Source: Lysinibacillus fusiformis (GTDB lineage: Bacteria > Bacillota > Bacilli > Bacillales_A > Planococcaceae). Taken from it: a stretch of 64,000 nucleotides of DNA. The DNA lies in the NCBI RefSeq assembly GCF_007362955.1, contig NZ_CP041696.1:4588001-4652000 (forward strand), written 5' to 3'. Position numbers and translations under genes: made by a program. The notes under the pieces were generated by a model. It saw nothing but the letters and a program-made list of their open reading frames with translations, did no database searches and had not been told where the DNA came from. Shown one piece after another: positions 1 to 9,090 of this stretch (positions are counted from its first letter, which is position 1; the number at the start of each line of letters is the position of its first letter).

Positions 1-790
1 CGTTTTTAGTAACTCCTTGTTGGAGTTGGGAGGCACTCCGTATTAAATCATCTTCATTGCTTCGAATAGCTCCCGTAATATTATGACTTGCAGTAGACAT
101 TAACTTTGAGTCGTTTGCAAGCGCCTTTGAATGTTCGTTTACAACTAAGCCCACATGCTGTAATTCCATTAATAAACTTTGCAATTCAACAGCAGATGCC
201 TCTTGTTGCATACGTAAGTATATCTCGTTCTTTTGTGTTTTTAGTATAATAATAATAGTCGCAATACTTGTTAAAATTAAAAAGATTGCATGGATCATTA
301 ATAATGAAAACGAGTAATTTGCAGTCCCGCAAATTAGTTCTGGAATAGTAAAATAACCTACTAAATGTTGTGCGGCAAAAAGAATTGCACTCACTAAAAT
401 TAAACGAATATTCTGAAATGTACCGATAAAAGCTATTACCATAAATATTGAGAAATGATATTCGACTAAACCATTGCCCGATGCAATAATAGCAATACTT
501 CCAAATGTTAAAGTTAACATTAATAAAAATGGTAAGTGCTCACTTTTATTGTTTTTGGTAAACACTATCCATGATGCAATACATAAGACAATTGGTATAA
601 GCAGAAGCAATAATATGATCATCGTATACGAAGACGATGAATTTATGTAACCGTTTAGTGAAAGTGTATGTGTCTCTAAAAAGTTAAATCTATGATGTAA
701 AATGTATACAATGATAGCAAGTACAACCACACCGCTTGTAATTTTTAAAATAGAACTATTTTTCTCCAACAATACTTTTTCATTTGTCAT
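1..790 (-). CDS. Methyl-accepting chemotaxis protein, N-terminal part (runs off the window)
   Basis: The reading frame is open from an ATG at 790 to the window edge, about 263 codons, so the 3' end is missing. A good ribosome binding site (AAAGGGTG) precedes the ATG. The N-terminal ~185 residues hold about six hydrophobic segments and no large extracellular sensor domain. A helical Gln/Ser-rich stretch follows, as at the entry to a receptor signalling domain. Its architecture matches the complete receptor at 21688-23178, so the two are probably paralogues. The conserved signalling tip is outside the window, so the family call rests on architecture and that similarity. Confidence 0.7.
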   Translation of the reverse strand, partial: MTNEKVLLEKNSSILKITSGVVVLAIIVYILHHRFNFLETHTLSLNGYINSSSSYTMIILLLLLIPIVLCIASWIVFTKNNKSEHLPFLLMLTLTFGSIAIIASGNGLVEYHFSIFMVIAFIGTFQNIRLILVSAILFAAQHLVGYFTIPELICGTANYSFSLLMIHAIFLILTSIATIIIILKTQKNEIYLRMQQEASAVELQSLLMELQHVGLVVNEHSKALANDSKLMSTASHNITGAIRSNEDDLIRSASQLQQGVTKN

Positions 791-1002
791 TTTCAATACA
801 CCCTTTACATTTTAATAATAGTATATAAGTTATATAATCAACCTTTTTGTATAACTTACATACTATTATCGGCATTATCATAAGATTATTTATACCTATA
901 AACAAAATCCTTCGAACTGATTTATTTTGTTTAACGGAGTCTAAATACCCATTCCGAAACAATGACAAGGAAAGTATCCTATGCAAAATAGTTTAACAAC
1001 AA

Positions 1003-1041
1003 AACATCCCCGATTATCATTAATTGATAATCGGGGATGTT
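1003..1041 (-). terminator. Terminator of ddh
   Basis: Perfect 17-bp inverted repeat with a 5-base loop, arms 1003-1019 and 1025-1041, just after the ddh stop. On the minus strand it is followed by a T-rich run. Confidence 0.85.
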
Positions 1042-1050
1042 GACCATAAA

Positions 1051-2031
1051 TTATAGAAGATCTTTACGTAATTCTGCTGCTGATTTTGGTGATAACAGTC
1101 CAAATGGAATATCAAATACGGTTTTCGCACCTTTGTCGCCAGCTTGGCTTAAACGATGTGCTGCACGTGCAAAGGCTACAAGTACACTTGATGTGAAGTT
1201 TGGATTACTTTCAAGTTTTAACGAGAATTCAAGAATTTGTTTATCGTTTGCACCACTATCACCACTGCGAATAACGAAACCACCGTGTGGCATACCAGTG
1301 TGGTTTGCCTTGAATTCCTCTTCAGCAATGAAGTTTACTGTTGTGTTATACTCGTCAAAGTAGTTTGGCATTGTCACAATTTCTTGCTCAACTTTTTCCG
1401 CATCCGCACCTTCTTCTAGAACAACCCAACATTCACGCGCATGTTTTTCACGTGTTGTTAACTCAGGGTTTTCACCATTACGAACACGTTCTACAGCATC
1501 TTTAATTGGCAACGTATATTGTACAGCATTTTTTACGCCTTCAATACGACGTACCGCATCTGAGTGTCCTTGGCTTAAGCCATCGCCCCAGAATGTGTAA
1601 GTTGTGCCTACAGGTAATACAGCTTCTCCTAGTATACGATTCAATGAGAATAAACCTGGATCCCAGCCCACTGAAATAACTGATATTTTACCCGATTTTT
1701 GTGCTACAGTATCAACCGCTTCAAAAAACTCAGGAATTTTCGCATGCGTATCAAAACTGTCAATTGTATTAAACCATTGTGCAAAGTGTGGTCCTTGCTC
1801 TGGTAAATCTGTTGCAGAGCCACCACATAAAATCATTACATCAATGTCATTTTGGAATTTTTCAGCATCATCTACTAAATATACGCTTGCGCTACTCGCA
1901 AGGCTTACTGTTGAAGGATCACGACGAGTGAATACAGCTACTAATTCCATATCTGGATTTTGTGAAATTGCGTATTCCACACCGCGTCCTAAATTTCCAT
2001 AACCTACAATACCTACTCGAATTGCACTCAT
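1051..2031 (-). CDS. ddh: meso-Diaminopimelate D-dehydrogenase
   Basis: 326 residues, the usual family length. The enzyme makes meso-diaminopimelate from tetrahydrodipicolinate, NADPH and ammonia in one step of lysine and cell-wall precursor synthesis. A Rossmann dinucleotide motif GIVGYGNLGRGVE lies at residues 8-20. The middle carries the family stretches GWDPGLFSLNR and GDGLSQGHSD, and HTGMPHGGFVIR follows near residue 245. The ATG at 2031 has AGGAGG upstream. It is a single-gene unit between a strong terminator and an upstream region with two palindromes (2044-2080), which may be its operator. Presence of Ddh is typical of Lysinibacillus. Confidence 0.95.
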   Translation of the reverse strand: MSAIRVGIVGYGNLGRGVEYAISQNPDMELVAVFTRRDPSTVSLASSASVYLVDDAEKFQNDIDVMILCGGSATDLPEQGPHFAQWFNTIDSFDTHAKIPEFFEAVDTVAQKSGKISVISVGWDPGLFSLNRILGEAVLPVGTTYTFWGDGLSQGHSDAVRRIEGVKNAVQYTLPIKDAVERVRNGENPELTTREKHARECWVVLEEGADAEKVEQEIVTMPNYFDEYNTTVNFIAEEEFKANHTGMPHGGFVIRSGDSGANDKQILEFSLKLESNPNFTSSVLVAFARAAHRLSQAGDKGAKTVFDIPFGLLSPKSAAELRKDLL

Positions 2032-2043
2032 TAAAATTCCTCC

Positions 2044-2080
2044 TCACGTTAACGTGACATTGTGAAAATTTTCACGTTAA
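2044..2080 (-). promoter_or_regulatory. Pair of palindromes upstream of ddh
   Basis: Two perfect 14-bp palindromes lie back to back. TCACGTTAACGTGA is at 2044-2057 and GTGAAAATTTTCAC at 2062-2075. A further TTCACGTTAA half-site at 2071-2080 overlaps the second. They sit immediately upstream of the ddh ribosome binding site. The protein that would bind is not identifiable. Confidence 0.5.
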
Positions 2081-2325
2081 ATCTAATTACAATAATACTT
2101 CGTGTTAGAAAAATTCACAATAGTTTGAGTACGTGTTTTTCTTCATAAACTATATAAGTTTTGTATGATTTCAATGCGACAATGGCATGAATACGGTTAC
2201 ATTTAAAGTCACATAAACAAAGTGTATAGCACTAACCATTAAGATTTCGTAAAAGCCTTGTAAATCAAGACTTTTTCATCACTAGGTCTTGTACAATAGC
2301 AGTAACGACAAAGGGGGCATGTTGA

Positions 2326-2643
2326 ATGAAAAGTAATGGTCACTCACCAAGCACAGCATTGGCACAAGGGGAACTATTTGCATTCCATAATGCACAGAAA
2401 TCTGCTAAAGCTCGTAATACCAACAGTAATGGTATTCCAAATGAGGTAAAGCATCAAAGGTTTTCACCCTTCAAACACCTATGTATAGGGATATTACCTT
2501 TTGACGTTCAAGAAAACTTAGATATTTCCATCAAGAAACACAAGGTCAATGAGATTGACTACTACCATAGCGACAAGGAAATTGCACGCTGGATTATTAA
2601 AAAAAGTGAATATAACAAGCCTAGTCCTGACTTCTTTGTTTGA
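2326..2643 (+). CDS. Hypothetical protein, 105 aa
   Basis: Not recognised. The ATG at 2326 has a good ribosome binding site (AAAGGGGGC), and a TACAAT hexamer at 2292-2297 could be a -10. The product is basic and soluble, has no signal peptide or membrane segment, and contains a His/Lys-rich middle. It is transcribed away from ddh and converges with the broken lipoprotein gene downstream. Confidence 0.5.
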   Translation: MKSNGHSPSTALAQGELFAFHNAQKSAKARNTNSNGIPNEVKHQRFSPFKHLCIGILPFDVQENLDISIKKHKVNEIDYYHSDKEIARWIIKKSEYNKPSPDFFV

Positions 2644-2741
2644 AGTCTGTCGTAACGAATAATTCCTGAACGTTCACCATAATAAAGTGCCCAAATGAAC
2701 ATATAAAGAAATGAAACAACCTCTTACTGAAAAACAAAAGA

Positions 2742-2770
2742 AACCCTTGGCTTAAAGTAAGCAAGGGGTT
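2742..2770 (-). terminator. Probable terminator of the lipoprotein pseudogene
   Basis: An imperfect hairpin pairs AACCCCTTGC with GCCAAGGGTT on the minus strand and is followed by CTTTTGTTTTT. It lies about 30 bases beyond the restored stop of the frameshifted lipoprotein frame. Confidence 0.55.
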
Positions 2771-2802
2771 CTGTCACGAATATAAATTTCAAATGATACA
2801 GT

Positions 2803-3158
2803 TCACTTTACTGTTATAGGTATCGTTTCTGTTTGATTATCCCATTTTAGTATGACTTCAATCTCCGAATCTTCCATTGCATAAGTACATCCCTTCGCCA
2901 ACGTAACTACCCAGATGTATCTAATCGCACATCCCCAGATGCCCTTTCATAGGAATACTCTATTCTTTTCGGAATAGGTTCCTTTCCGATATATTTAATA
3001 GCCCCAGTGGTTGGTTGACAACTACTAGCTTTCTCAACTTCATAGCGTATGCTCCAATTGTCACTTTCTCCAGTAAATAAAAAAGTTTCTCCTGTACAAG
3101 CCGATAAAAGTGAAAGACTAAGGAAGATAAACAAGATGCCAATCTTATTAACTTTCAT
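2803..3158 (-). pseudogene. Frameshifted small lipoprotein
   Basis: The frame opens with a lipoprotein signal peptide (Lys-rich start, hydrophobic core, lipobox LLSAC with Cys at residue 21). It then runs to a stop at 2907-2909 after the residues DVRLDTSG. In the next frame, without a gap, the coding continues as VVTLAKGCTYAMEDSEIEV and on to KWDNQTETIPITVK, with a stop at 2803. One missing G in a GGG run (about 2909-2912) explains the break. A ribosome binding site (AAGGGTGGAG) precedes the ATG. The restored protein would be about 118 aa. Function unknown; this is either a true pseudogene or a sequencing error. Confidence 0.75.
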
Positions 3159-3295
3159 GTAACTCCACCCTTTCTATATATTTAATAGTAGAAATTTCAA
3201 GAACTACCGATTCACAACTGAGCGCGTCTACAAAATTTTTATTTATCTTCTTGTTCATCTGTGGCACAAAGTAATTGGTGCAGCATCCTCTTTTT

Positions 3296-3961
3296 TTACT
3301 GAATTTCCTGCGCCAATTGGTTAAGGCGTTGCTCATCGATAATGTGGTAGCCATTCTTTTGCTTTTCCAGTATTTTTTCTTCGCAAAATTGGGCTAGGAC
3401 ATATAATAAATGGCGATAAGAAACCCCTAAATATTCACAAATTTCCGTATGCTTTTCTTTATAGATGCCTTGATCGGATGATAATTGGATAAAGGCTGCT
3501 AGTCGATTTTCCAATGGGTATGCCTGATTTTGCGTATATTTTGACGTCATTGTAGTTGCCTTTTCCCCTAAAAATACACATAATCTACGTAAAAAAAGTG
3601 CGTCTGCGAGTAGCTTTTCTTTGCATGCCTGTGTGGCAATTGATAGACAAATTGTTGTTGTCACCGTTTGAATCCCCTTGGTATATCTAGCCTCATTTAA
3701 CAATTCAATCTCCCCCATAAACCGTGGTGCTTCCAGATATTCAATAAGCGAAACCTTGCCGTTCTTATGCGTCATATAGAGCTTCGTTTTCCCCTCTATC
3801 ATGTAATACATCGAATCGGGGTATGATCCTTCTTTAAAAATCCACTCTCCTTTGTCGAATTGGCAGACTTCTAAATATGGATAGATGTCAAAGGAGAAAA
3901 AATCATCAATCGGATATTTTTTTATATAATATTGCCGTACTTCACCTGTCAGTATTTGCAT
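3296..3961 (-). CDS. Crp/Fnr-family transcription regulator, YeiL-like
   Basis: 221 residues. The N-terminal half is a cyclic-nucleotide-binding-type beta roll (GEWIFKEGSYPDSMYYMIEG at about 38-57, then GEIELLNEARYTKGIQTVT). The C-terminal part is a winged helix (HTEICEYLGVSYRHLLYVLA). No Cys cluster like that of Fnr is seen, so the ligand is unknown. The start at 3961 has GGAGAG upstream. It is divergent from the MFS transporter at 4058 with a 12-bp palindrome between them, a layout that suggests it controls that gene and itself. Confidence 0.85.
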   Translation of the reverse strand: MQILTGEVRQYYIKKYPIDDFFSFDIYPYLEVCQFDKGEWIFKEGSYPDSMYYMIEGKTKLYMTHKNGKVSLIEYLEAPRFMGEIELLNEARYTKGIQTVTTTICLSIATQACKEKLLADALFLRRLCVFLGEKATTMTSKYTQNQAYPLENRLAAFIQLSSDQGIYKEKHTEICEYLGVSYRHLLYVLAQFCEEKILEKQKNGYHIIDEQRLNQLAQEIQ

Positions 3962-3986
3962 TTTTTATTCTCTCCTATTTAAAATA

Positions 3987-3998
3987 TGAGATATCTCA
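3987..3998. promoter_or_regulatory. Candidate operator between the Crp/Fnr regulator and the transporter
   Basis: The perfect palindrome TGAGATATCTCA lies in the 96-base divergent gap. Its dyad form is in keeping with a Crp/Fnr-type dimer site, although it is not the classical TGTGA-N6-TCACA. Confidence 0.5.
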
Positions 3999-4057
3999 CA
4001 TTATTGTAACGACTATCGTGCTATCATTCAACATAGTTAATGGAGGTACATAATTTA

Positions 4058-5209
4058 ATGAACAATCAACGATGGCTTTCTCAAAATTTCTTTACTTTTT
4101 TCATTACATGGGGGATTTTCTTACCTTATTGGACAGGTTGGCTTGTGGATGCTAAACATCTAACGGTCTCTCAGGCCAGTGTTGTGATGGGCTGTGGTCT
4201 ATTAGCAAGGGCCATTTCCAATCTTTTTTTCTTTCCAACGTTAGCAAAATATGTACACAATAAACGCCTTATTACGATTTTGGCAGTTGGTGCTTTGATG
4301 ACAACATTACTTTACATACCGAGTACAAGTTTCATCATGCTCCTTATTGTGACAATTTTATTTAGTGTATTTTATCCTGCTCTTTTACCTGCCGTTGAAA
4401 GTAGTGCGGCAACGCTCGTCCAGCATGGCAATGTTCACTATGGTAAAAGCCGCTCCTATGGTTCATTCGGTTTCGTTATAGCGGTGCTAATTATCAGTAT
4501 GCTAACCGGTGTCTTTGGTAAAAACGTAATCTTTTGGAGCATGATTATCGGTCTTATTGGTATGCTGTTGATGCAACAATTGGCAACACCAAAAGAATTA
4601 CTAGTAGTGCCAACAAAAGAGCAACGAGCTAAAGCTCTGTCGATGAAAACATTATGGCAGATTAAAGGTTTTCCAATTGTTTTATTGATCGTGATATTGC
4701 TACAAGGCGCACATGCCTCGTATTACAGCTATGGCTATATCTATTTAGAGGATTTACAGGTTGACCCATTTTATATGGGGATGATTATTAATATTGCCGT
4801 GATTTGTGAAATCTTATATTTCATGAAGGCTGATACACTATTTACGAAATGGCGTTCTTCCTCGTTATTACTGTTAGCGGCAAGTGGGTCTTCCTTACGC
4901 TGGTTACTTATTTATTTATTCCCAAATGTCTGGGTGTTTATTGGCTCTCAAACATTACATGCGCTATCTTTCGCGCTTGCACACTTTGCTTTTATCCGCT
5001 ATTTAACGAAAAACTTGCCAAAGGAACAAATTCCTAATGCACAAGGTCTCTATTCGGCACTGGCAATGGGAATGAGTACAGCCATTCTGACATTCTTAGG
5101 TGGGTATTTGTATGAAATCACCCCTGGCCTGTCATTTGCAGCCATGCTGATTTGTACAGTTCCAGCAATCGGTATATTACTTGCAACTAGAAGTAAATTT
5201 CAGTATTAA
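4058..5209 (+). CDS. MFS transporter, phenylpropionate-permease (HcaT/PPP) type
   Basis: 383 residues, about 12 hydrophobic segments. The ATG at 4058 is chosen because TGGAGGT stands 10 bases upstream; an ATG at 4040 would overlap that site. The N-terminus (WLSQNFFTFFITWGIFLPYW) and SRSYGSFGFV near residue 136 are typical of the PPP subfamily of the major facilitator superfamily. The substrate cannot be read from sequence. It is divergent from a Crp/Fnr regulator that may respond to the transported compound, and ends in a strong terminator. Confidence 0.8.
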   Translation: MNNQRWLSQNFFTFFITWGIFLPYWTGWLVDAKHLTVSQASVVMGCGLLARAISNLFFFPTLAKYVHNKRLITILAVGALMTTLLYIPSTSFIMLLIVTILFSVFYPALLPAVESSAATLVQHGNVHYGKSRSYGSFGFVIAVLIISMLTGVFGKNVIFWSMIIGLIGMLLMQQLATPKELLVVPTKEQRAKALSMKTLWQIKGFPIVLLIVILLQGAHASYYSYGYIYLEDLQVDPFYMGMIINIAVICEILYFMKADTLFTKWRSSSLLLLAASGSSLRWLLIYLFPNVWVFIGSQTLHALSFALAHFAFIRYLTKNLPKEQIPNAQGLYSALAMGMSTAILTFLGGYLYEITPGLSFAAMLICTVPAIGILLATRSKFQY

Positions 5210-5255
5210 TAAGTCGTCCGTAAAATATTTCGAACAAGCGCAACTCTAAAAATTA

Positions 5256-5294
5256 AGCAGGTGGAGAAAAACTATCCGTTTTTCTCCACCTGCT
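5256..5294 (+). terminator. Terminator of the MFS transporter gene
   Basis: Perfect 16-bp arms (5256-5271 and 5279-5294), 7-base loop, T-rich tail. The A-run on the left also makes it usable on the minus strand. Confidence 0.85.
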
Positions 5295-5377
5295 TTTCTA
5301 TTGCTAACATATTTCATTGAAAGTCCGTGTTTTTCCCACTATTTTTTAGTATGAACAGCGAGATTAATGTTGCACGC

Positions 5378-6562
5378 TCATCTTGGATAATAAGAAAATC
5401 CAGGATATTTGACAACTGGCCACTTTTCTTTTCTCAAAACATTTAGGAGTTCAGCTCCAACACATAAATTGCTTTGTACGAGCTCTGATGGGGTTAAAGC
5501 CATCCATTGATTTAACGAGACATCTTGAAATCTATCACTTTTAAACATTTCGAGGAACCATAATGTTTCTGTACCGGTGTTCTCAATATAATGACCGTTT
5601 GCAAATGGCACATAGCCTACATCTCCTGCACGATAATCAAATGTTCTTGCATTACCGTTAGCTGCAAACACTGTCATACGTCCTTTTCCTTTTAGATAAT
5701 ATTGCCATTCATCATTATTTGGGTGCCAATGCATTTCTCGCATTGCACCGGGCTCAACCTCAACAAGAGCTGCAGCGATATTTTTTGAGATAGGAAAGTT
5801 TGTAGAATCAACAATTCTTACACTTCCACCAGGTGTTTTAATAGGTGGTTGTGCAAGCAGTCGGTATTTGAAGCTTTGAGGGACTTTGCCATATGGTGAT
5901 TGAACTGTCTGCATTTCGATAGGTCCAGGTACCTTGTCTTGATAAATATATACCTGTTCAGTTGGGATATGATTAAAAGCGTTAATAGGAACGCCAAAAT
6001 TTGATGACAGCACATCTTTAGGCGTATGGGCAAACCAATCAGATATAGATAGCGTGTTAAGATCTGAAAAATTGCCATCGTCAAACACTAGTAGAAATTC
6101 ACAGCCACCTTCGAGACCCTGAATGGAATGTGGAATTCCTGGTGGAAAATACCATAAGTCACCGGGGCCGATATCGGCAATAAAATTGTGGCCATTTTGA
6201 TCTACAGCGGTTATTCGCGCCTGCCCAAGTAGCATATAAGACCACTCTGCTTGTTGATGCCAATGAAGTTCGCGTACTCCACCAGGCGTCAAGCTCATAT
6301 TGACCCCTGCCAATGTTGTGGCGATGGGAAGCTCACGAACAGTAATTTCTCGAGACCAACCACCCTTATTTAAGGTCATATGGGTATCGGAAAAAGAGAA
6401 TCTTAGATTTGGTATAAGTCCAGCATCTGTTATTGGAGGGATTAGCATATCAGGATTTTCTAAATCTCTCATAATATCTCTCGGCCCTTTATCTACCCCT
6501 CCCGCACCATCACTCCGAATAGGCTGTGGAACATAATAATAGCCTTCTGGCATATTCTCCAA
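5378..6562 (-). CDS. oxdC: Oxalate decarboxylase-type bicupin
   Basis: 394 residues with two cupin domains. Each domain carries the manganese set: HWHQQAEW with a later His (PPGIPHSI) in domain 1, and [12 protein letters not shown] with FANGHYIEN in domain 2. Known enzymes of this family split oxalate to formate and CO2 using Mn and O2. The reading starts at TTG 6562 or at the in-frame ATG 6553; GAGGTGAG lies just before the TTG. The N-terminal lid that reads SENST in B. subtilis OxdC reads SDLNT here, so the catalytic Glu is replaced by Asp. The reaction (decarboxylase or something else) is therefore less certain than the fold. Confidence 0.85.
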   Translation of the reverse strand: MENMPEGYYYVPQPIRSDGAGGVDKGPRDIMRDLENPDMLIPPITDAGLIPNLRFSFSDTHMTLNKGGWSREITVRELPIATTLAGVNMSLTPGGVRELHWHQQAEWSYMLLGQARITAVDQNGHNFIADIGPGDLWYFPPGIPHSIQGLEGGCEFLLVFDDGNFSDLNTLSISDWFAHTPKDVLSSNFGVPINAFNHIPTEQVYIYQDKVPGPIEMQTVQSPYGKVPQSFKYRLLAQPPIKTPGGSVRIVDSTNFPISKNIAAALVEVEPGAMREMHWHPNNDEWQYYLKGKGRMTVFAANGNARTFDYRAGDVGYVPFANGHYIENTGTETLWFLEMFKSDRFQDVSLNQWMALTPSELVQSNLCVGAELLNVLRKEKWPVVKYPGFSYYPR

Positions 6563-6806
6563 TTACTCACCTCTTCATAAAGAAATCGTTATTTAAAATG
6601 TATTTATTTTTTACTTGGATTATTCTTTTCCTTTAAGCTTGGGTTTTGAGTATAAAGAGGATGTGGGTGTTAAACAGATTTCAGTTGCTTTTAACAGACG
6701 TTAACTTTCGGGAAATATCACTTCTTTATAAGTATTAATTTGATAATTATACCAAAACACAGTATGGTGACATAGTCTTCATTATACCTCTCTATGCCCA
6801 TTTCAA

Positions 6807-8231
6807 TTATGCTTCTACAACACATTCATATAATATTTCTAAACCACTCTGTAATTCTTCATGGGTTGCATAGGCATACGAAAGGCGAATATGATGGGAA
6901 TCCTGTGGATCATAAATATAGCCTGGATTAATAAGGACTTGTCGATACAATAGCTTGGTAAATAACTCTTTATCAACAATGGGCTCATGAAACTTTAACC
7001 ATATATAAAATCCTCCCTTTGGCTTACTCCAATCAGCCACATCATCGAATTTTTCTTGTAAAATAGTCTCTACAAAATCTGCCCTTTGCTGTAATTTTTG
7101 ACGTAAGCTTTCGATATGCTTTTCGTACTTTCCAGATTGCAGCCAATGAAATACAATTTCCTGCGAGATGGCACTTGAACCGTAATCTGTTTGCATTTTT
7201 ATATCTGCTAACCGCTCAATCACTGTTGTTGGACCGATTAACCAGCCTATGCGAAGTCCAGGACTTAATGTTTTCGAGACACTACCAATATAAAGTACTT
7301 GCCCGCTATCATCCATTGATTTTATTGGAGGCGTTGCCGCTTCAAAGAGCAACTCGTGATAGACGTCATCTTCAATAATGGGAATGCGAGATGCTTTACA
7401 TGCTTCATAAAGTTGCCTTTTTTCAAGCGACGTCCACACCCCGCCGGTTGGGTTATTTAACGTTGGAACGGCATAAAACACAGCCTGTCTTTTTCTTTTC
7501 CGTTGAGCCAATGTTTGTGCAAGCTGTTCATCGCGATGGATAGCCATCATTTGCATACCTACAGACTGAAAAGGATGAATTGAATTTAAATAAGACGTTT
7601 GTTCTTGAAACACGATAGACCCCTGCTCAAGCAGTCCAACAGCAATCAGCTGCAATGCCTGAAGCGCGCCTGAAACAATACAAATATTTTGAGACTGTAC
7701 ATCTATCCCTCTTTTTTCCACATACTCACAAATTGCAGCTCGCAGTCTGTCGTTGCCTTGGGGTGATGAATAACCTAAAGCTTTCGGCTGCAAAGAGAGC
7801 TCCTTCAATGATGCTTCAATGTCAGCAGTTGGTAGTAGACTTGGCGCAAGCTCTCCAGTTCCCAATCGAATGACATCATCGCGCTGCTCATATTCATTGA
7901 TTAATTGAATGGTATGATAATTGGGCTTATGCAGGCTTGTATCTATATACGTTTGCCAATTTGGTTGTGTTTGTGTAATTAATGAATGCCAGGAATTATC
8001 AGTTACATAAATACCTGAGCCGACCTTTGCTCCTAGTATTCCAGCTGCCTTTAACTCCTCTAAAGCCTGCTGAACGGTACTGCGATTGACCCCAAACTGC
8101 ATTGCTAACTGTCTTTGTGTCGGTAGCTTTGTTCCTGCCACCCAATCTCCTCGCTCTATATGATCAGTAATCCACTGGATAATTTGTTGCTGTAATGTCA
8201 CTTCTCCTTGTCTAATTGGCTGCCAGTTCAT
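6807..8231 (-). CDS. MocR-type regulator (GntR helix-turn-helix fused to PLP aminotransferase)
   Basis: 474 residues. The first ~75 are a GntR winged helix (QLAMQFGVNRSTVQQALEEL). The rest is a fold-type I aminotransferase with NNPTGG near residue 260 and SVSKTLSPGLRIGW, where the Lys is the PLP-binding residue. The ATG at 8231 is preferred because AGAGGTGA lies upstream. MocR regulators usually bind PLP and an amino compound and control a neighbouring gene. Here that is the divergent LysE-type exporter at 8340, so it probably senses an amino acid or related amine. Confidence 0.88.
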   Translation of the reverse strand: MNWQPIRQGEVTLQQQIIQWITDHIERGDWVAGTKLPTQRQLAMQFGVNRSTVQQALEELKAAGILGAKVGSGIYVTDNSWHSLITQTQPNWQTYIDTSLHKPNYHTIQLINEYEQRDDVIRLGTGELAPSLLPTADIEASLKELSLQPKALGYSSPQGNDRLRAAICEYVEKRGIDVQSQNICIVSGALQALQLIAVGLLEQGSIVFQEQTSYLNSIHPFQSVGMQMMAIHRDEQLAQTLAQRKRKRQAVFYAVPTLNNPTGGVWTSLEKRQLYEACKASRIPIIEDDVYHELLFEAATPPIKSMDDSGQVLYIGSVSKTLSPGLRIGWLIGPTTVIERLADIKMQTDYGSSAISQEIVFHWLQSGKYEKHIESLRQKLQQRADFVETILQEKFDDVADWSKPKGGFYIWLKFHEPIVDKELFTKLLYRQVLINPGYIYDPQDSHHIRLSYAYATHEELQSGLEILYECVVEA

Positions 8232-8339
8232 GCCTATCACCTCTTACGTTCAAAATTGGATGGCTAAAATACCATCCAATTGGTCGTTTTCTTTTAGTTA
8301 TAACACAACTAGAATGTTTAATGAAAGGAGGGAATTTTG

Positions 8340-8942
8340 TTGGAAGCATTTTTTCATGGAATGATTTTAGCATTTGGACTGATTTTGCCATTAGGCGTAC
8401 AAAATGTCTTTGTCTTTTCACAGGGTGCAACACAGCCACATCTAGTGCGAGCCTTACCTGCGAGCATCACAGCCTCAATTTGTGATACGGTTCTGATTCT
8501 GCTTGCCGTATTCGGTTTGTCTATTATCGTATTGCAGTTTGAGTGGTTACGTGTAGTCTTGTTGACTGTTGGTATACTTTTCTTATTTTATATGGGCTAC
8601 ACAATTTGGCGCTCCGCTCCAGCCACGGCCAAAAATAGCGAAGCACTACCTGTGAAAAAACAAATTTTATTCGCGCTCTCTGTCTCGCTCTTAAATCCAC
8701 ATGCCATATTAGATACAATAGGTGTGATAGGGACGAGTGCTTTAAAATATAGTGGTACAGAGCAAATGTTGTTCACTGCTGCATGTATACTGATTTCTTG
8801 GTTATGGTTTTTGGGTCTCATCATTGCTGGCGCCTCTATCAAGAAACTTGATAGCTCTGGGAAGCTAATGAACATATTTAACAAATGCTCAGCTGTCTTT
8901 ATCTGGGCTACAGCACTCTATCTTCTTAGTAGTTTACTGTAA
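8340..8942 (+). CDS. LysE/ArgO-family amino acid exporter
   Basis: About 200 residues, six hydrophobic segments. The N-terminal family signature FGLILPLGVQNVFVFSQG is present, and SLLNPHAILDT sits mid-protein. The start is one of two adjacent TTG codons (8337, 8340). The second is preferred because GGAGGG then lies 7 bases upstream. The family exports basic or other amino acids by proton exchange. Divergent pairing with a MocR regulator suggests induction by its substrate or by a PLP-amino acid adduct. The exact amino acid is not visible. Confidence 0.85.
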   Translation: MEAFFHGMILAFGLILPLGVQNVFVFSQGATQPHLVRALPASITASICDTVLILLAVFGLSIIVLQFEWLRVVLLTVGILFLFYMGYTIWRSAPATAKNSEALPVKKQILFALSVSLLNPHAILDTIGVIGTSALKYSGTEQMLFTAACILISWLWFLGLIIAGASIKKLDSSGKLMNIFNKCSAVFIWATALYLLSSLL

Positions 8943-8952
8943 TACTTTCCGC

Positions 8953-8998
8953 AAAAACGCTCAGGAAATCTAAGTTTTTTAGATACCTGAGCGTTTTT
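8953..8998 (+). terminator. Terminator after the LysE-type gene
   Basis: Arms AAAAACGCTCAGG and CCTGAGCGTTTTT (8953-8965, 8986-8998) with an inner ATCTAA/TTAGAT stem. It works in both orientations and could also serve ileS on the other strand. Confidence 0.8.
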
Positions 8999-9090
8999 TC
9001 TGTCGACCCGAGCGTTTTCGTGGCTTATCCGAGCACTTCTTCTGCTAACGCGAGCGTTCCTTTAATGTACTTAAGCACTTAAGAGTTTAA
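8986..9090. repeat. Degenerate tandem repeat with a strict 21-bp period
   Basis: Five units begin at 8986, 9007, 9028, 9049 and 9070. All start with a form of CCCGAGCG (CCTGAGCG, CCCGAGCG, TCCGAGCA, CGCGAGCG, CTTAAGCA). The tail of most units is close to TTTTCTGCTAA. The first unit is the right arm of the terminator and the last overlaps the 3' end of ileS. Confidence 0.7.
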
